Source of the DNA: Cellvibrio sp. UBA7661
GTDB taxonomy: Bacteria; Pseudomonadota; Gammaproteobacteria; Pseudomonadales; Cellvibrionaceae
NCBI GenBank assembly: GCA_002483365.1
Contig: DLHT01000006.1
Location: 1-64,000, forward strand
DNA: 64,000 nt
Reading direction: 5' to 3'
The number at the start of each line of letters is the position of its first letter. The stretch's first letter is position 1. The notes under the pieces are model-generated. The model saw only the letters and a list, made by a program, of their open reading frames with translations. It searched no databases and was not told where the DNA came from. Positions 53,076 to 61,664 of the stretch are shown here, piece by piece. Both the position numbers and the translations under genes were made by a program.

Positions 53076-54043
53076 GGCGATGAAGGCGTAGCCAGCGCCT
53101 CGATTTCAACCAATAACTGGCTGCGGCAAATGTCGGCATAAATAAAGTTGACGGCCGACTCCGGCAAACGGGCACTAATCAATGCTTGCGCCAGAGGAAG
53201 ATCTTGCGGGTGGCGAAGATACACGCGCACTGCACTTAACTCGCTTTCCGCTTGCTCTACGTGTTGCAGCAAGTGCTGGATATTGTCGAGTGTGATCGCC
53301 AATTGCTGTTGCAAGTCACCCACTGCCTGCGTGTTGTGACCGATGATACTGGCAGTGCCAGAGACAAACACCTGCGGCTTGCTGCGCAGCGCCAAACTGG
53401 TTGCGCGAGCGAAACTCGGGCTGCTTGGGCCGTACTCGCGCGGATATTTGTAAGCGGGTTGCTGGCGCGGGTTTTCGTGATGCACACCGGAATTGCGCCC
53501 GGCCAGCAAATAAATCACTGCACCTTGTGTGTGATGCCCCAGCGCGGAAGCCGCCGGATATTCCCGTGGCGCGACATGATAATCATCAAATGCGCGCTCA
53601 CGCCCAACGCAAAACTTCTTGTATTCCTCGCGGTCGCCATCGCCGCGATTAATGTCCGGCATAAAGTTCCAAATGCGGAACGGGTAGGGAAAACCTTTGG
53701 ACTGGATGACGCGGAACAAGCGACCATAGGCCACCTCGGTCGCGGCTTCTATATCGCTGCAATCTTGCGGGGCGATCCAGGTGGCGACGCAGAGCACATC
53801 CTCAATCAAACTCCACTGGCAGTGCTCATCGGTACCGCGCTGTGCAACAGAATCGCCGTAGCGGATAACCTCCCAGGGTTTATCACTCAGCGACGGCATC
53901 CCCAGCGGGATAATGCCCGGCTGCTCACCGGGCTCGCACAGGTCGCCAAAATTAACCAACGCAAGCACCCCGGGCTGGGCGAGCAGTTGGGCGGTATCCG
54001 TCACCGCGTTGGCAGATAAATATTCCTGGCGAAGTATGGGCAT
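53072..54043 (-). CDS. Chorismatase (XanB2-like hydroxybenzoate synthase)
   Basis: 323 residues of the chorismatase family (FkbO/Hyg5/XanB2), which cleave chorismate to a hydroxybenzoate plus pyruvate. Family motifs are clear: FRIWNFMPDINRGDGDREEY near 145, ENPRQQPAYKYPREYGPSSP near 220, FVSGTASIIGHNTQAVGDLQ near 245 and VRVYLRH near 285. It has a RidA/YjgF-like C-terminal fold. In Xanthomonas XanB2 makes 3- and 4-hydroxybenzoate for xanthomonadin, so this gene probably supplies the aryl starter here. The isomer made cannot be told from sequence alone. Confidence 0.88.
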   Translation of the reverse strand: MPILRQEYLSANAVTDTAQLLAQPGVLALVNFGDLCEPGEQPGIIPLGMPSLSDKPWEVIRYGDSVAQRGTDEHCQWSLIEDVLCVATWIAPQDCSDIEAATEVAYGRLFRVIQSKGFPYPFRIWNFMPDINRGDGDREEYKKFCVGRERAFDDYHVAPREYPAASALGHHTQGAVIYLLAGRNSGVHHENPRQQPAYKYPREYGPSSPSFARATSLALRSKPQVFVSGTASIIGHNTQAVGDLQQQLAITLDNIQHLLQHVEQAESELSAVRVYLRHPQDLPLAQALISARLPESAVNFIYADICRSQLLVEIEALATPSSP

Positions 54044-54236
54044 AACAGCGTCTTGTCACTTTGGTCGATGGCGTGAAAGGGCGCGAGTGTAACCAAAAAC
54101 GCGCGTCAAGTTAACGCTGCATGGCGCAAGCGCGGGTGATTTTGGAGCACAAAAGGACTAAACTGCGCGCCTTTTCAACACCAATCCACACAAGATTAGC
54201 TCCACACAATCAAACGACAATAACGCCGAGGTATTT
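54044..54236. promoter_or_regulatory. Divergent promoter region of the pigment cluster
   Basis: 193 bp between the chorismatase (leftward) and the ACP/ligase pair (rightward). It should contain both promoters. No clear dyad or regulator-binding site was recognised. Confidence 0.45.
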
Positions 54237-54506
54237 ATGTCTGCGCAAACTGCTGCCCAATTGGAAATGGCCGAATTACTGGTAGAAGCACTGAATCTGG
54301 AAGATATAGCAGCCAATGAGATTGCCCCGGATGAATCGCTTTTTGGCGATGGCCTTGGGTTGGATTCTATCGATGCATTGGAAATTGCCCTCGCCATCTC
54401 CCAAAAATACGGCGTGCAAATGCAAGCGGAAGATGAAAGCACCCGCAAGGCATTCACCAGCCTCGCCACCCTTACCGACTTTGTTCAAGCCAATAAAAGT
54501 AAGTAA
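54237..54506 (+). CDS. Acyl carrier protein (second of two)
   Basis: 89 residues with the modified serine in GDGLGLDSIDALEIALAISQ. GAGG precedes the ATG. Paired with the downstream ligase, so it is a good candidate to be loaded with the aryl starter, while the ACP at 51981 would carry extension units; this division of labour is inferred. Confidence 0.9.
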   Translation: MSAQTAAQLEMAELLVEALNLEDIAANEIAPDESLFGDGLGLDSIDALEIALAISQKYGVQMQAEDESTRKAFTSLATLTDFVQANKSK

Positions 54507-54523
54507 GCACTAGCTGCCTTGCT

Positions 54524-55915
54524 ATGGCTTGTGAAACCTCGATAAAAAATCCAACCACCAACCAATTGCCGCTACTTGAGCGGCAATTGGATGACTACTT
54601 TGCCCGGATCAACCAGCCCTTGCCCGCCCTTGGCGAGCATACAGGCACAGTGAGGGTAGACGAGTTTATTGGGCAGGTTATGCACTTGGCTGCGCGTTTG
54701 CCCGAGGCAGAAGCGGTTATCAACCTCTGCGATAACCGCTACCTGTTTACCCTGGGGTTTTGCGCCGCGTTGCTGCGCGGGCAAACTAACCTGCTACCGC
54801 AAAATCGCGCGCTCGCCACGCAGCAACAGCTGCTGGATCAATATCCGCACAGCTATGTATTGCACGATGGACTGGAAACCCTGCTTGACGGCTGTACCCA
54901 GCGCAACCTGAACCAACTGGATTTACGCGCCGCCGCGGCCACCGCGATTCCCACAATCCCCGCCGACCAGCTCGCCGCCATCGCCTTTACCTCTGGCTCT
55001 ACCGGTCAGCCCAAAGCCAACCTGAAACCCTGGCATACCTTTGTCACCAGCAGCCGGATGAACGCCCAGGCCATGCTGGGAGATAACTACCTCGACCAGC
55101 TGCGCTTCGCGCTCGCCACAGTGCCCGCGCAACATATGTGGGGGCTGGAAACTTCCCTGCTGCTGCCGTTATTTGCGCGCCTGTGTATTAGCGATGCGCG
55201 CCCGCTGTTCCCGCAGGATGTGGCCAATGCCCTGCAACAACTACCGGCACCGCGTTTGCTGATCAGCACGCCGGTGCACTTGCGCGCCCTGGTATCCAGC
55301 GGCGTGACCATGCCGCAAGCAGCGCATTTGCTCTGCGCCACGGCGCCCTTATCCACTGAACTTGCGCAAGCCACTGAAACCTGTTTTGACGGTGAGTTGA
55401 TAGAGGTTTACGGCTGCAGCGAAGTCGGCTCTATGGCGCGCCGTCGCACAGCGCAAGGCGATGTGTGGCAGCTGTTTGAAGGGTTGGAATTTGCGGAGGA
55501 GTTAAGCGTGATTCGCGGCGATCACCTGCCGCAGCAACAACCAGTGCAGGATCGTATCGAGACCCGCGATGGTCGTACCTTTCGCCTGCTGGGGCGCAGT
55601 GACGACATGATCGAAATCGCCGGCAAACGCGGCTCGCTACAAGAGATGAATAAGCTTTTGTTGGCCACGCCCGGCGTAGTGGATGGTGTGGTGTTTATGC
55701 CAGAGCATGGCACTCAAGCAGTCACCCGCCCGGTCGCCTTGGTGGTCGCCACAACCGCCAGCAAACAGGATATAAGCGCGCGTTTTGCCGCGCATTTGGA
55801 CCCGGTATTTATGCCGCGCCCGCTGTTACTGGTGGATGCACTGCCGCGCGAAGATAACGGCAAATTACCGCGCGCCAAGCTGCTGGCGTTTTACCGGCAG
55901 CTGCGCGGCCACTAG
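54524..55915 (+). CDS. AMP-dependent acyl/aryl ligase
   Basis: 463 residues of the adenylate-forming superfamily. The P-loop AIAFTSGSTGQPKANLKPW, the motif EVYGCSEVGSMARR and DGRTFRLLGRSDDMIEIAGK and the final catalytic Lys in PREDNGKLPRAKL are present. It would activate the hydroxybenzoate starter and pass it to an ACP. Shorter N-terminal region than classic acyl-CoA ligases. It directly follows the ACP by 17 bp. Confidence 0.9.
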   Translation: MACETSIKNPTTNQLPLLERQLDDYFARINQPLPALGEHTGTVRVDEFIGQVMHLAARLPEAEAVINLCDNRYLFTLGFCAALLRGQTNLLPQNRALATQQQLLDQYPHSYVLHDGLETLLDGCTQRNLNQLDLRAAAATAIPTIPADQLAAIAFTSGSTGQPKANLKPWHTFVTSSRMNAQAMLGDNYLDQLRFALATVPAQHMWGLETSLLLPLFARLCISDARPLFPQDVANALQQLPAPRLLISTPVHLRALVSSGVTMPQAAHLLCATAPLSTELAQATETCFDGELIEVYGCSEVGSMARRRTAQGDVWQLFEGLEFAEELSVIRGDHLPQQQPVQDRIETRDGRTFRLLGRSDDMIEIAGKRGSLQEMNKLLLATPGVVDGVVFMPEHGTQAVTRPVALVVATTASKQDISARFAAHLDPVFMPRPLLLVDALPREDNGKLPRAKLLAFYRQLRGH

Positions 55916-55917
55916 CC

Positions 55918-55959
55918 TCAGCCTGGAATTTTTAACCGTCAGCCTAGAATTTTTAACCG
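55918..55959. repeat. Two tandem 21-bp copies at the end of the halogenase-like gene
   Basis: TCAGCCTGGAATTTTTAACC G and TCAGCCTAGAATTTTTAACC G (55918-55938 and 55939-55959) differ at one base. The second copy encodes the last residues RLKILG and stop of the leftward gene; the first is its duplicated end in the convergent spacer. Confidence 0.85.
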
Positions 55960-57534
55960 ATAGTCACCCAACAACTCACTCTCGGCAGCGCTGATGTCGA
56001 GCGTTGGCATGTCACCCAACATATCCCGCACCGCCTCGGCGACTTGTTCAACCAATGCCATATTGCGCGCGAGTTCATCGGCAAGTGGCAGCTGGGGCTC
56101 TTCCATCAATACCTTGTTAAAAAATTGCAGGCAGGGGATTTGGTATTGATCCATAAACACGCCGCGATTAGGCAGCTGCAAGCGGCGCTCGGCGCGCGCA
56201 CGGAACAGGGCTTGGATGGACTGGTTGAGTTGCTGGGCTTTGTGCAATTCACCCCCCAAAGGCCGGATGCGCTCAAAGTCGCACAGCGCGTCGCGAAAAT
56301 ACAGCAGCGAGAGTACGCCCCAGTAGTAGCTGTAATCCCACAGGAGTTTTAGCCCCATCATCACCCGGTCGCCAAAACCGCCGTATTGGCCAGTGTAGAG
56401 CGACAGGGTGTTTTGGTAGATGGAGCGCAGCAATCGCTCATAAACCACGGTTTGCACGCGGATATCCTGCCCGCGCCGCTCGGCGGTGATCAGCGAGCTA
56501 ATAAAACCGTTGGCGAAGGCGATAAAGTCGCTGCCGGGTGAGTAAAACGGATCGGCAAAAACACCAGCCTCACCCGCCACCGCCCAACGCTGGTCGCTGA
56601 ACAGTTGTTTGCAGTCGTAGGAGTAATCGCGCAGCAGGACAAAATCGAGGAAGTTCGCATCGCCTATTGACGCTGCACAGCGTGGTTGATGTTGCGCCAA
56701 CCACGCCATTGCCGAGGTTTGGTCGCTAATTGCCGCCGCATCAAAGGCAACGTCGTCCATCACTATGCCGATGCTGGTCACACCCGAGGCGAGCGGGATA
56801 ATCCACACCCAGTAACCCGGCCCGACCAAATGGTTAGTACTGAGCCAGCGGCGACCTTCGGGCATACAGCGGGCGTGCCATTCGGAACTATTGCACCAGT
56901 CGTCCAGGGTGATTTTGCGATCCACTCGAAACCAGATTGCGTTGGATTTGTGCTCGTTTTTGGCGGCGAGCTTCAGGTGATTCTTTAGCAAACCGGCGCG
57001 CCCGGCGGTGTCCACCAGCCAGTGACCGAGCAAGGTTTGCTCGCCTGCAGCGGTGCGAACCAGCAGTTGTTTGTCCTGCGCCGAACCAGTTTCAGCCTGG
57101 GTGCCCAGCTGCAGGATATCGGCATTATCGATCAGGCTGACGCCCAGTGCGCGCACCTCATCAGCCAGGTGATTTTCGATATCGCCCCGGTCGATTTGAT
57201 AGGTGGGAATACCAAAGGTCTGGCTTGCGCCCAGCTCGTCCTGTTGGGAGAAATCTTCCGCTGGCGCACCAAAAAAAATACGGATGCCGAATTTTTTAAG
57301 GTGGTTTTCTTTGAGATGCTGCATCAACCCCAGGTGGTGCGACAAATAGTGGGAGCCGATTTCCACCGTGGATTCACCGACTTTGGCGATGGCGCGCGGA
57401 CGCGGAAAGCCCTGCTTTTCCACCACCACAATCGCCAATTCGGGATTTGCCTGCTTGAGCTGCTTGGCCAAACCCAAACCGGCCAAGCCGCCACCCGCGA
57501 TAATCACATCCCAATAGGACAGGTTTTGCGTCAT
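55939..57534 (-). CDS. FAD-dependent oxidoreductase, tryptophan-halogenase-like
   Basis: About 531 residues. The N-terminal FAD-binding GGGLAGLGLAK is followed by VGESTVEIGSHYLSHHLGL and LKENHLKKFG. Near residue 241 WVWIIPLA matches the WxWxIP motif of flavin-dependent halogenases, and GDANF/EAGVFADPFYSPGSDF continues the family pattern. The best reading is a halogenase or related flavin monooxygenase acting on an ACP-bound phenol or aryl polyene; xanthomonadins are brominated. The catalytic Lys of halogenases could not be assigned with certainty, so halogenation remains a prediction. ATG at 57534 (a GTG one codon earlier is possible). Confidence 0.82.
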   Translation of the reverse strand: MTQNLSYWDVIIAGGGLAGLGLAKQLKQANPELAIVVVEKQGFPRPRAIAKVGESTVEIGSHYLSHHLGLMQHLKENHLKKFGIRIFFGAPAEDFSQQDELGASQTFGIPTYQIDRGDIENHLADEVRALGVSLIDNADILQLGTQAETGSAQDKQLLVRTAAGEQTLLGHWLVDTAGRAGLLKNHLKLAAKNEHKSNAIWFRVDRKITLDDWCNSSEWHARCMPEGRRWLSTNHLVGPGYWVWIIPLASGVTSIGIVMDDVAFDAAAISDQTSAMAWLAQHQPRCAASIGDANFLDFVLLRDYSYDCKQLFSDQRWAVAGEAGVFADPFYSPGSDFIAFANGFISSLITAERRGQDIRVQTVVYERLLRSIYQNTLSLYTGQYGGFGDRVMMGLKLLWDYSYYWGVLSLLYFRDALCDFERIRPLGGELHKAQQLNQSIQALFRARAERRLQLPNRGVFMDQYQIPCLQFFNKVLMEEPQLPLADELARNMALVEQVAEAVRDMLGDMPTLDISAAESELLGDYRLKILG

Positions 57535-57537
57535 CAC

Positions 57538-58371
57538 CTAAAAACTCACCTCAAGATTGAGCGCGCGCGCGGGGCTGAGAGCAAATGCACACTGCCCGGT
57601 TTGCTTCTGCGCTAATTGTTGCAACAGACCCAGCACCTTGGCTGAGGGATTGTCGCGATAGAGCGCGGCCAATTGGGTACAGGGCAACTCCGGCGCAGCG
57701 ACCGCCTCGCTGTTTTCAGCACTTATGGCCAAGCGCGCCAGGGGAGCCGCGGCCGTGCCCGCAGGGACAATCAGCAGCGCTACCGCAAAGCTGTATTCGC
57801 AGGCAAAAATCTGGCGATAGGCGTCGTGCGCGGCGGTGTCGAACAGGGTCACCAGTACCGGCTCATTGTGCTGCTGGCACTGGATCATCGCCTCCAGCAG
57901 TGCCAAACCAGCGGTATTTTGGTAGGCGGCGATGGAGTTGGCGGATTTCATACAGCCGGTACTAATAGTCCAGTAACCCGCTGCGGCGTTGTGTACCGAG
58001 TTGTGGAATTTGGTGGGCGACAACTGCTTTTCCGGCGTAGTGAGCACACGGCACATATAGTCGGTGATTTCAGTATCGCCCAAACCAGAGCCAAATACGC
58101 AGGCCACCTCACTGGATGCCAAACCCGCCTGTTGCAGCGCCTGCCAACTCACCTCCACCGCAGCACGCACCGGCAGCGGCGCGCGGCGACGTTCATTGGC
58201 GGGGATAATCTCTGGCTTTGGCGTTTGCATCGCCCACTGCAGCTCTTCGCCAATCGCAGGATTAGCCAACAGCGTCTGCAGTTCCGCCCAGTTATTAAAG
58301 GCTGGCCCCCAAACGCCTATCCCCACAAGATCTGCACCCACCAGATCTACCGCCATCTTCTGCTGGCTCAT
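57538..58371 (-). CDS. Ketosynthase-like chain-length-factor protein (ApeC-like)
   Basis: 277 residues, too short for a complete thiolase-fold ketosynthase. It aligns with the beta-ketoacyl synthase N-terminal half: RRRAPLPVRAAVEVSWQALQ, VFGSGLGDTEITDYMCRVL and the block FHNSVHNAAAGYWTISTGCM. The usual catalytic-Cys context (ACSS) is replaced by TGC. This matches the chain-length-factor-like partners of aryl-polyene ketosynthases, which pair with a full KS. It overlaps the preceding KS gene by ATGA, supporting a KS/CLF heterodimer. Confidence 0.85.
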   Translation of the reverse strand: MSQQKMAVDLVGADLVGIGVWGPAFNNWAELQTLLANPAIGEELQWAMQTPKPEIIPANERRRAPLPVRAAVEVSWQALQQAGLASSEVACVFGSGLGDTEITDYMCRVLTTPEKQLSPTKFHNSVHNAAAGYWTISTGCMKSANSIAAYQNTAGLALLEAMIQCQQHNEPVLVTLFDTAAHDAYRQIFACEYSFAVALLIVPAGTAAAPLARLAISAENSEAVAAPELPCTQLAALYRDNPSAKVLGLLQQLAQKQTGQCAFALSPARALNLEVSF

Positions 58372-59579
58372 ACGGCCACCTCCGCACGGCTAAAAATCAG
58401 GCAGGCATTGTTGCCGCCAAAACCGAAGGAGTTACTCATGACATGGGTTAGCTCTGCGGTTTGGTTGGCGGCGCTCATGCGGATGGCGATCTCAGGGTCA
58501 ACCTGCGCCAAATTCAGTGTGCCCGGCACCAGACCGGAGCGCAGCGCCTCCAGCGCAAAAATCGATTCGAGGATTCCAGCCGCACCCAGCGTATGACCTG
58601 TCCAACCTTTGGTGGAGCTGGCAAGTATGGATGATGGAAACAGTGCGCCAACCAGATTGCCTTCAATATGGTCGTTGGCGCGACTGGCGGTGCCGTGCAG
58701 ATTGATATAGTCGATGTGCGCCGGGGTTAAATCCGCTTGCGCCAGCGCCTGCTCAATCGCCAAGCGCGCGCCCTCGCCCTCGGGGTGCGGGTGGGACATA
58801 TGGTGCGCATCCGAGCTTTCGCCGTAGCCGCTCACTTGAATGCCGGTGTGCTCAATAGCTTCAGCATCGCTGCCGCGCACCAAAATCGCAAAACCAGCGG
58901 CTTCACCCAGATTGATGCCATCGCGCGCGCCATCAAAGGGGCGACAGGGGGATTCAGATACCAGCTGCAGAGAGTGGAAACCATAAAGCACGCTTTGGCA
59001 AAGCGTATCGGCACCGCCGACTAACACCGCATCCACAATACCGGCACGCAGCCAGCGAGCCGCCGTAGCAAACACTTTGGCGGAGGAGGAACAGGCGGTA
59101 TTCACCGTCATGTTTGGGCCATCCAGCCCCAGCAATTCGGCGACAAACAAACCCGGCGCATGAGGGTTTAATACCTGCTCTTGCAGGAATTGCGGCGGCA
59201 ACTGACCTTGCGCATCCAGCTGGCGATAAGCTTCTTCCGAACGGTCGATACTGGAGGTGCTGGAACCCATCACCACACCGATGCGCACTGAACCAAAACG
59301 CTCAATCAGTTTGGCGAGCGATTGCTGCAACGAGCCCTGCTGTAACCCCAAGGCGATGAGCGCATTATTGCGGCTCTGCCACGCGGCCATATTGGGCGCA
59401 AACACATAGTCATCAATCGCCGCGACACGGCCAATCCAGGTCGGCAAATCGCAGCCTGGGAAGTCATTGGGACGCAGGCCGGAGCGTTGATTGGCCAGCG
59501 CCACACGCAGCTCATGCATACCGCTACCGGCGGCGCAGGTCGCGTCATAATCGACAATTACTATGGACTCAGGAGACAC
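58368..59579 (-). CDS. Beta-ketoacyl-ACP synthase (partner of the CLF-like protein)
   Basis: About 403 residues from a GTG at 59579 (GAGAG upstream); a longer frame from a TTG at 59669 adds an unlikely 30 residues through the promoter. The triad is intact: NTACSSSAKVFATAARW (Cys near 162), LHGTASRANDHIEG (His) and GWTGHTLGAAGILESI (His). It lacks a fused second domain. With the CLF-like gene it likely forms the polyene-extending synthase. Confidence 0.88.
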   Translation of the reverse strand: MSPESIVIVDYDATCAAGSGMHELRVALANQRSGLRPNDFPGCDLPTWIGRVAAIDDYVFAPNMAAWQSRNNALIALGLQQGSLQQSLAKLIERFGSVRIGVVMGSSTSSIDRSEEAYRQLDAQGQLPPQFLQEQVLNPHAPGLFVAELLGLDGPNMTVNTACSSSAKVFATAARWLRAGIVDAVLVGGADTLCQSVLYGFHSLQLVSESPCRPFDGARDGINLGEAAGFAILVRGSDAEAIEHTGIQVSGYGESSDAHHMSHPHPEGEGARLAIEQALAQADLTPAHIDYINLHGTASRANDHIEGNLVGALFPSSILASSTKGWTGHTLGAAGILESIFALEALRSGLVPGTLNLAQVDPEIAIRMSAANQTAELTHVMSNSFGFGGNNACLIFSRAEVAV

Positions 59580-59721
59580 AGTTCTCTCACTTGTTATTCG
59601 CAAAAAGGCAATGATTGCCACAATCGGCAACCTTGAAAAAGGCTCGGGATTATAGAGATAGGGGCACAAAATATCATCTTACGGATGAACCTTTGCGCCC
59701 GATCAGGGGAATTGCCGGAAA

Positions 59722-60888
59722 CTAAAACCAAAAGGAAAAATATAAGCGGATCACATCGGCTTGCAGGCTGTAAAGCGGCTCCTCACCCGCAGCAAATTCC
59801 TCAGGGGAGACACGCGCATCGCGGAAATCGTCGTAGTCAATATTGAAGTGATCCCAATAGAGATTCGCGGTGCTTTTGTCGAACCAGGGAATATAACCTG
59901 GTGGAATTTTATAGGTCACACCCAAGCCCAGCGTGGTGGATGAAAACGGGCTTAATTCTTTATCGCGCGCCAAAAAGTTTTGGGCATCACGATAGGGGAA
60001 TAAATCCGCGTAAAAATCTGCACCGGTTTGCTCGTACATGCGGAATTTCACTTCAATCAAAAACTGTTCGCCGTAGGGATGCAAATAGCGCAGCTCGATA
60101 TTTTCTGCATCAATACCCCAGCTATCAGAAAACTGGCGCGCTTCAAAACGGACAGAGGCGCGATAGGGCAAATAATAAATGGCGCGCAACCCCAGTGCAT
60201 CGCTGTTGCGCGTGTGCGGGTAGCGCTCGGATTGATACAGATAACCGCCGGTGCCACTTAAATAACGCACCGAACGATAAGGGTTATTTAAACAACTCTC
60301 TTCCTGAGTGAGATTCAAACATTGATCGGTGGCGCTATCAAAACTCAGCGAGGCCAGTAAATTTTTGGTGACAATTTGCGATGCATTGACACTGTACTTA
60401 CGGCGCTGCAAATCGCGCGTGTAAGTCGGGTCGGTATTTTGCCCAACCACATCTTCACCAAAACTCACACCAAATCCGAGCGTGGTTAAATCGCCAAAAA
60501 AACTTTGGTCGATACCCAATGAATAGGTCGATGCATCGTAATCATTTTCTTTACTGCTGACGTAACCGAACTTGATGGTGGAGCGATCAACCATGTATTG
60601 ACCACTGAGGCCGGTTTCTTTGCGTTCTTCACTGTAGGGGCTGGCAGTTGCTTGCACATCAATCGATGCACTGCTCACCATATCGACATAATAATTGGCC
60701 GCCAAGGATACCGAGGTACCAATATTTTTGCGCACCAAAATCGAAGGGCCATCGATGGTTGCGCCGCCACCATCATAACCGTGGTACAACACATCGATGC
60801 GTTCATCGGGTAATACGGCGGCTTGCGTTAGCGTCGATAGCACAAGTAAAAGAAACGATAAAAGCAAACAAAAACTGGATTCCCGCAT
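59722..60888 (-). CDS. DUF3570 outer-membrane beta-barrel protein
   Basis: About 388 residues from the ATG at 60888. The signal peptide (MRESSFCLLLSFLLLVLSTL to QAA) is followed by a long beta-strand-rich region of the DUF3570 family (LPDERIDVLYHGYDGGG near the start, YSVNASQIVTKNLLASLSFD, RYPHTRNSDALGLRAIYYLP) and an aromatic terminal residue (YFSFWF), as expected for a BAM-inserted barrel. An upstream reading to 60975 exists. The ATG lies inside a palindromic repeat (60879-60898). No transport substrate is known. Confidence 0.85.
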   Translation of the reverse strand: MRESSFCLLLSFLLLVLSTLTQAAVLPDERIDVLYHGYDGGGATIDGPSILVRKNIGTSVSLAANYYVDMVSSASIDVQATASPYSEERKETGLSGQYMVDRSTIKFGYVSSKENDYDASTYSLGIDQSFFGDLTTLGFGVSFGEDVVGQNTDPTYTRDLQRRKYSVNASQIVTKNLLASLSFDSATDQCLNLTQEESCLNNPYRSVRYLSGTGGYLYQSERYPHTRNSDALGLRAIYYLPYRASVRFEARQFSDSWGIDAENIELRYLHPYGEQFLIEVKFRMYEQTGADFYADLFPYRDAQNFLARDKELSPFSSTTLGLGVTYKIPPGYIPWFDKSTANLYWDHFNIDYDDFRDARVSPEEFAAGEEPLYSLQADVIRLYFSFWF

Positions 60889-60898
60889 ACGCGGGAAT
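60879..60898. repeat. 20-bp palindrome of a common dispersed-repeat type
   Basis: ATTCCCGCATACGCGGGAAT, perfect 8-bp arms with a 4-bp centre. It belongs to a widespread proteobacterial repeat type read as FPRMRE on one strand and IPAYAGMT on the other. Here it supplies the ATG of the DUF3570 gene. Confidence 0.8.
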
Positions 60899-60910
60899 GA
60901 CGATGAAGAA

Positions 60911-61135
60911 TTAATTACAGCCACAGCCACCTCCCGATGCGCCGTCGCCACCACGCGCGGCTTCGCGCGCATCATAAACGTGATGCAAATACGAATCAGC
61001 GACCGGATCGCGCTCGAAACTCATGATTTCATCCGCAATTTTTTGCCGCTCGTAAGGCTTCACCCAAGGTTTTAACGAGCTACAGGCAGCGATGCACAAC
61101 AGCAGCGCGAGTAATGTGAGGCGGCGCAGGATCAT
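60911..61135 (-). CDS. DUF4266 small lipoprotein
   Basis: 74 residues with a lipobox (LLCIAACSS), so it is lipidated. The DUF4266 core EIMSFERDPVADSYLHHVYD, then AREAARGG, ends in a glycine/cysteine tail (GGGCGCN). The Cys at the very end could bind metal or form a disulfide, of interest next to a TlpA-like gene. It overlaps that gene by 4 bp and is usually found beside DUF3570 genes. Confidence 0.85.
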   Translation of the reverse strand: MILRRLTLLALLLCIAACSSLKPWVKPYERQKIADEIMSFERDPVADSYLHHVYDAREAARGGDGASGGGCGCN

Positions 61136-61626
61136 TCTTTAATCAGCTCTCGAATTTGATCGCGATATTTATTTTCGTCGCCCGCTTTGTAGCCGCGATT
61201 GACGTAGCGAATCTGGCCTTTTTTATCGATCACAACCGTAGTCGGCATAGCATCAACGTTATACAAGCTGCTCGCTTTGCTTTCGGTGTCATACAAAATA
61301 GGAAAGGTCACGCCCAATTCTTTAATCAGTTTTTTTGCGTCAGTATTGTCTTCTTCAACATTCACACCATAGAGCACGAAACCCGCGGCACTGTAGCGCT
61401 TGGACATTTCGTCCAGCAGCGGCATTTCTTTACGGCAAGGGCCGCACCAGGAGGCCCAGAAATTCAACATCACCACTTGGCCGCGCTGTTCAGCCAAGCG
61501 CACATTTTCACCGGTGCTGCTTTGCAGGGTGAAATCGGGAGCGGCATCAGCCGCTGCGTGCAACGAAAAAACGCCGACAGAAACCAGCATCAACAAACGT
61601 GCAAACATTTTTTGCAATAACATCAT
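61132..61626 (-). CDS. TlpA/ResA-like periplasmic thioredoxin
   Basis: About 164 residues. A signal peptide or anchor (residues about 1-28) is followed by the thioredoxin fold: PDFTLQSSTGENVRLAEQRG, NFWASWCGPCRKEMPLL (active CxxC near 60) and the cis-Pro MPTTVVIDKKGQI. It is predicted to be a periplasmic disulfide reductase. Two adjacent ATGs (61626, 61623) are both reasonable. ATGA overlap with the DUF4266 gene; its reductant and target are unknown. Confidence 0.88.
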   Translation of the reverse strand: MMLLQKMFARLLMLVSVGVFSLHAAADAAPDFTLQSSTGENVRLAEQRGQVVMLNFWASWCGPCRKEMPLLDEMSKRYSAAGFVLYGVNVEEDNTDAKKLIKELGVTFPILYDTESKASSLYNVDAMPTTVVIDKKGQIRYVNRGYKAGDENKYRDQIRELIKE

Positions 61627-61664
61627 TGAATTCACCACTCAAATAACCGTATTAAAAATAGCCA

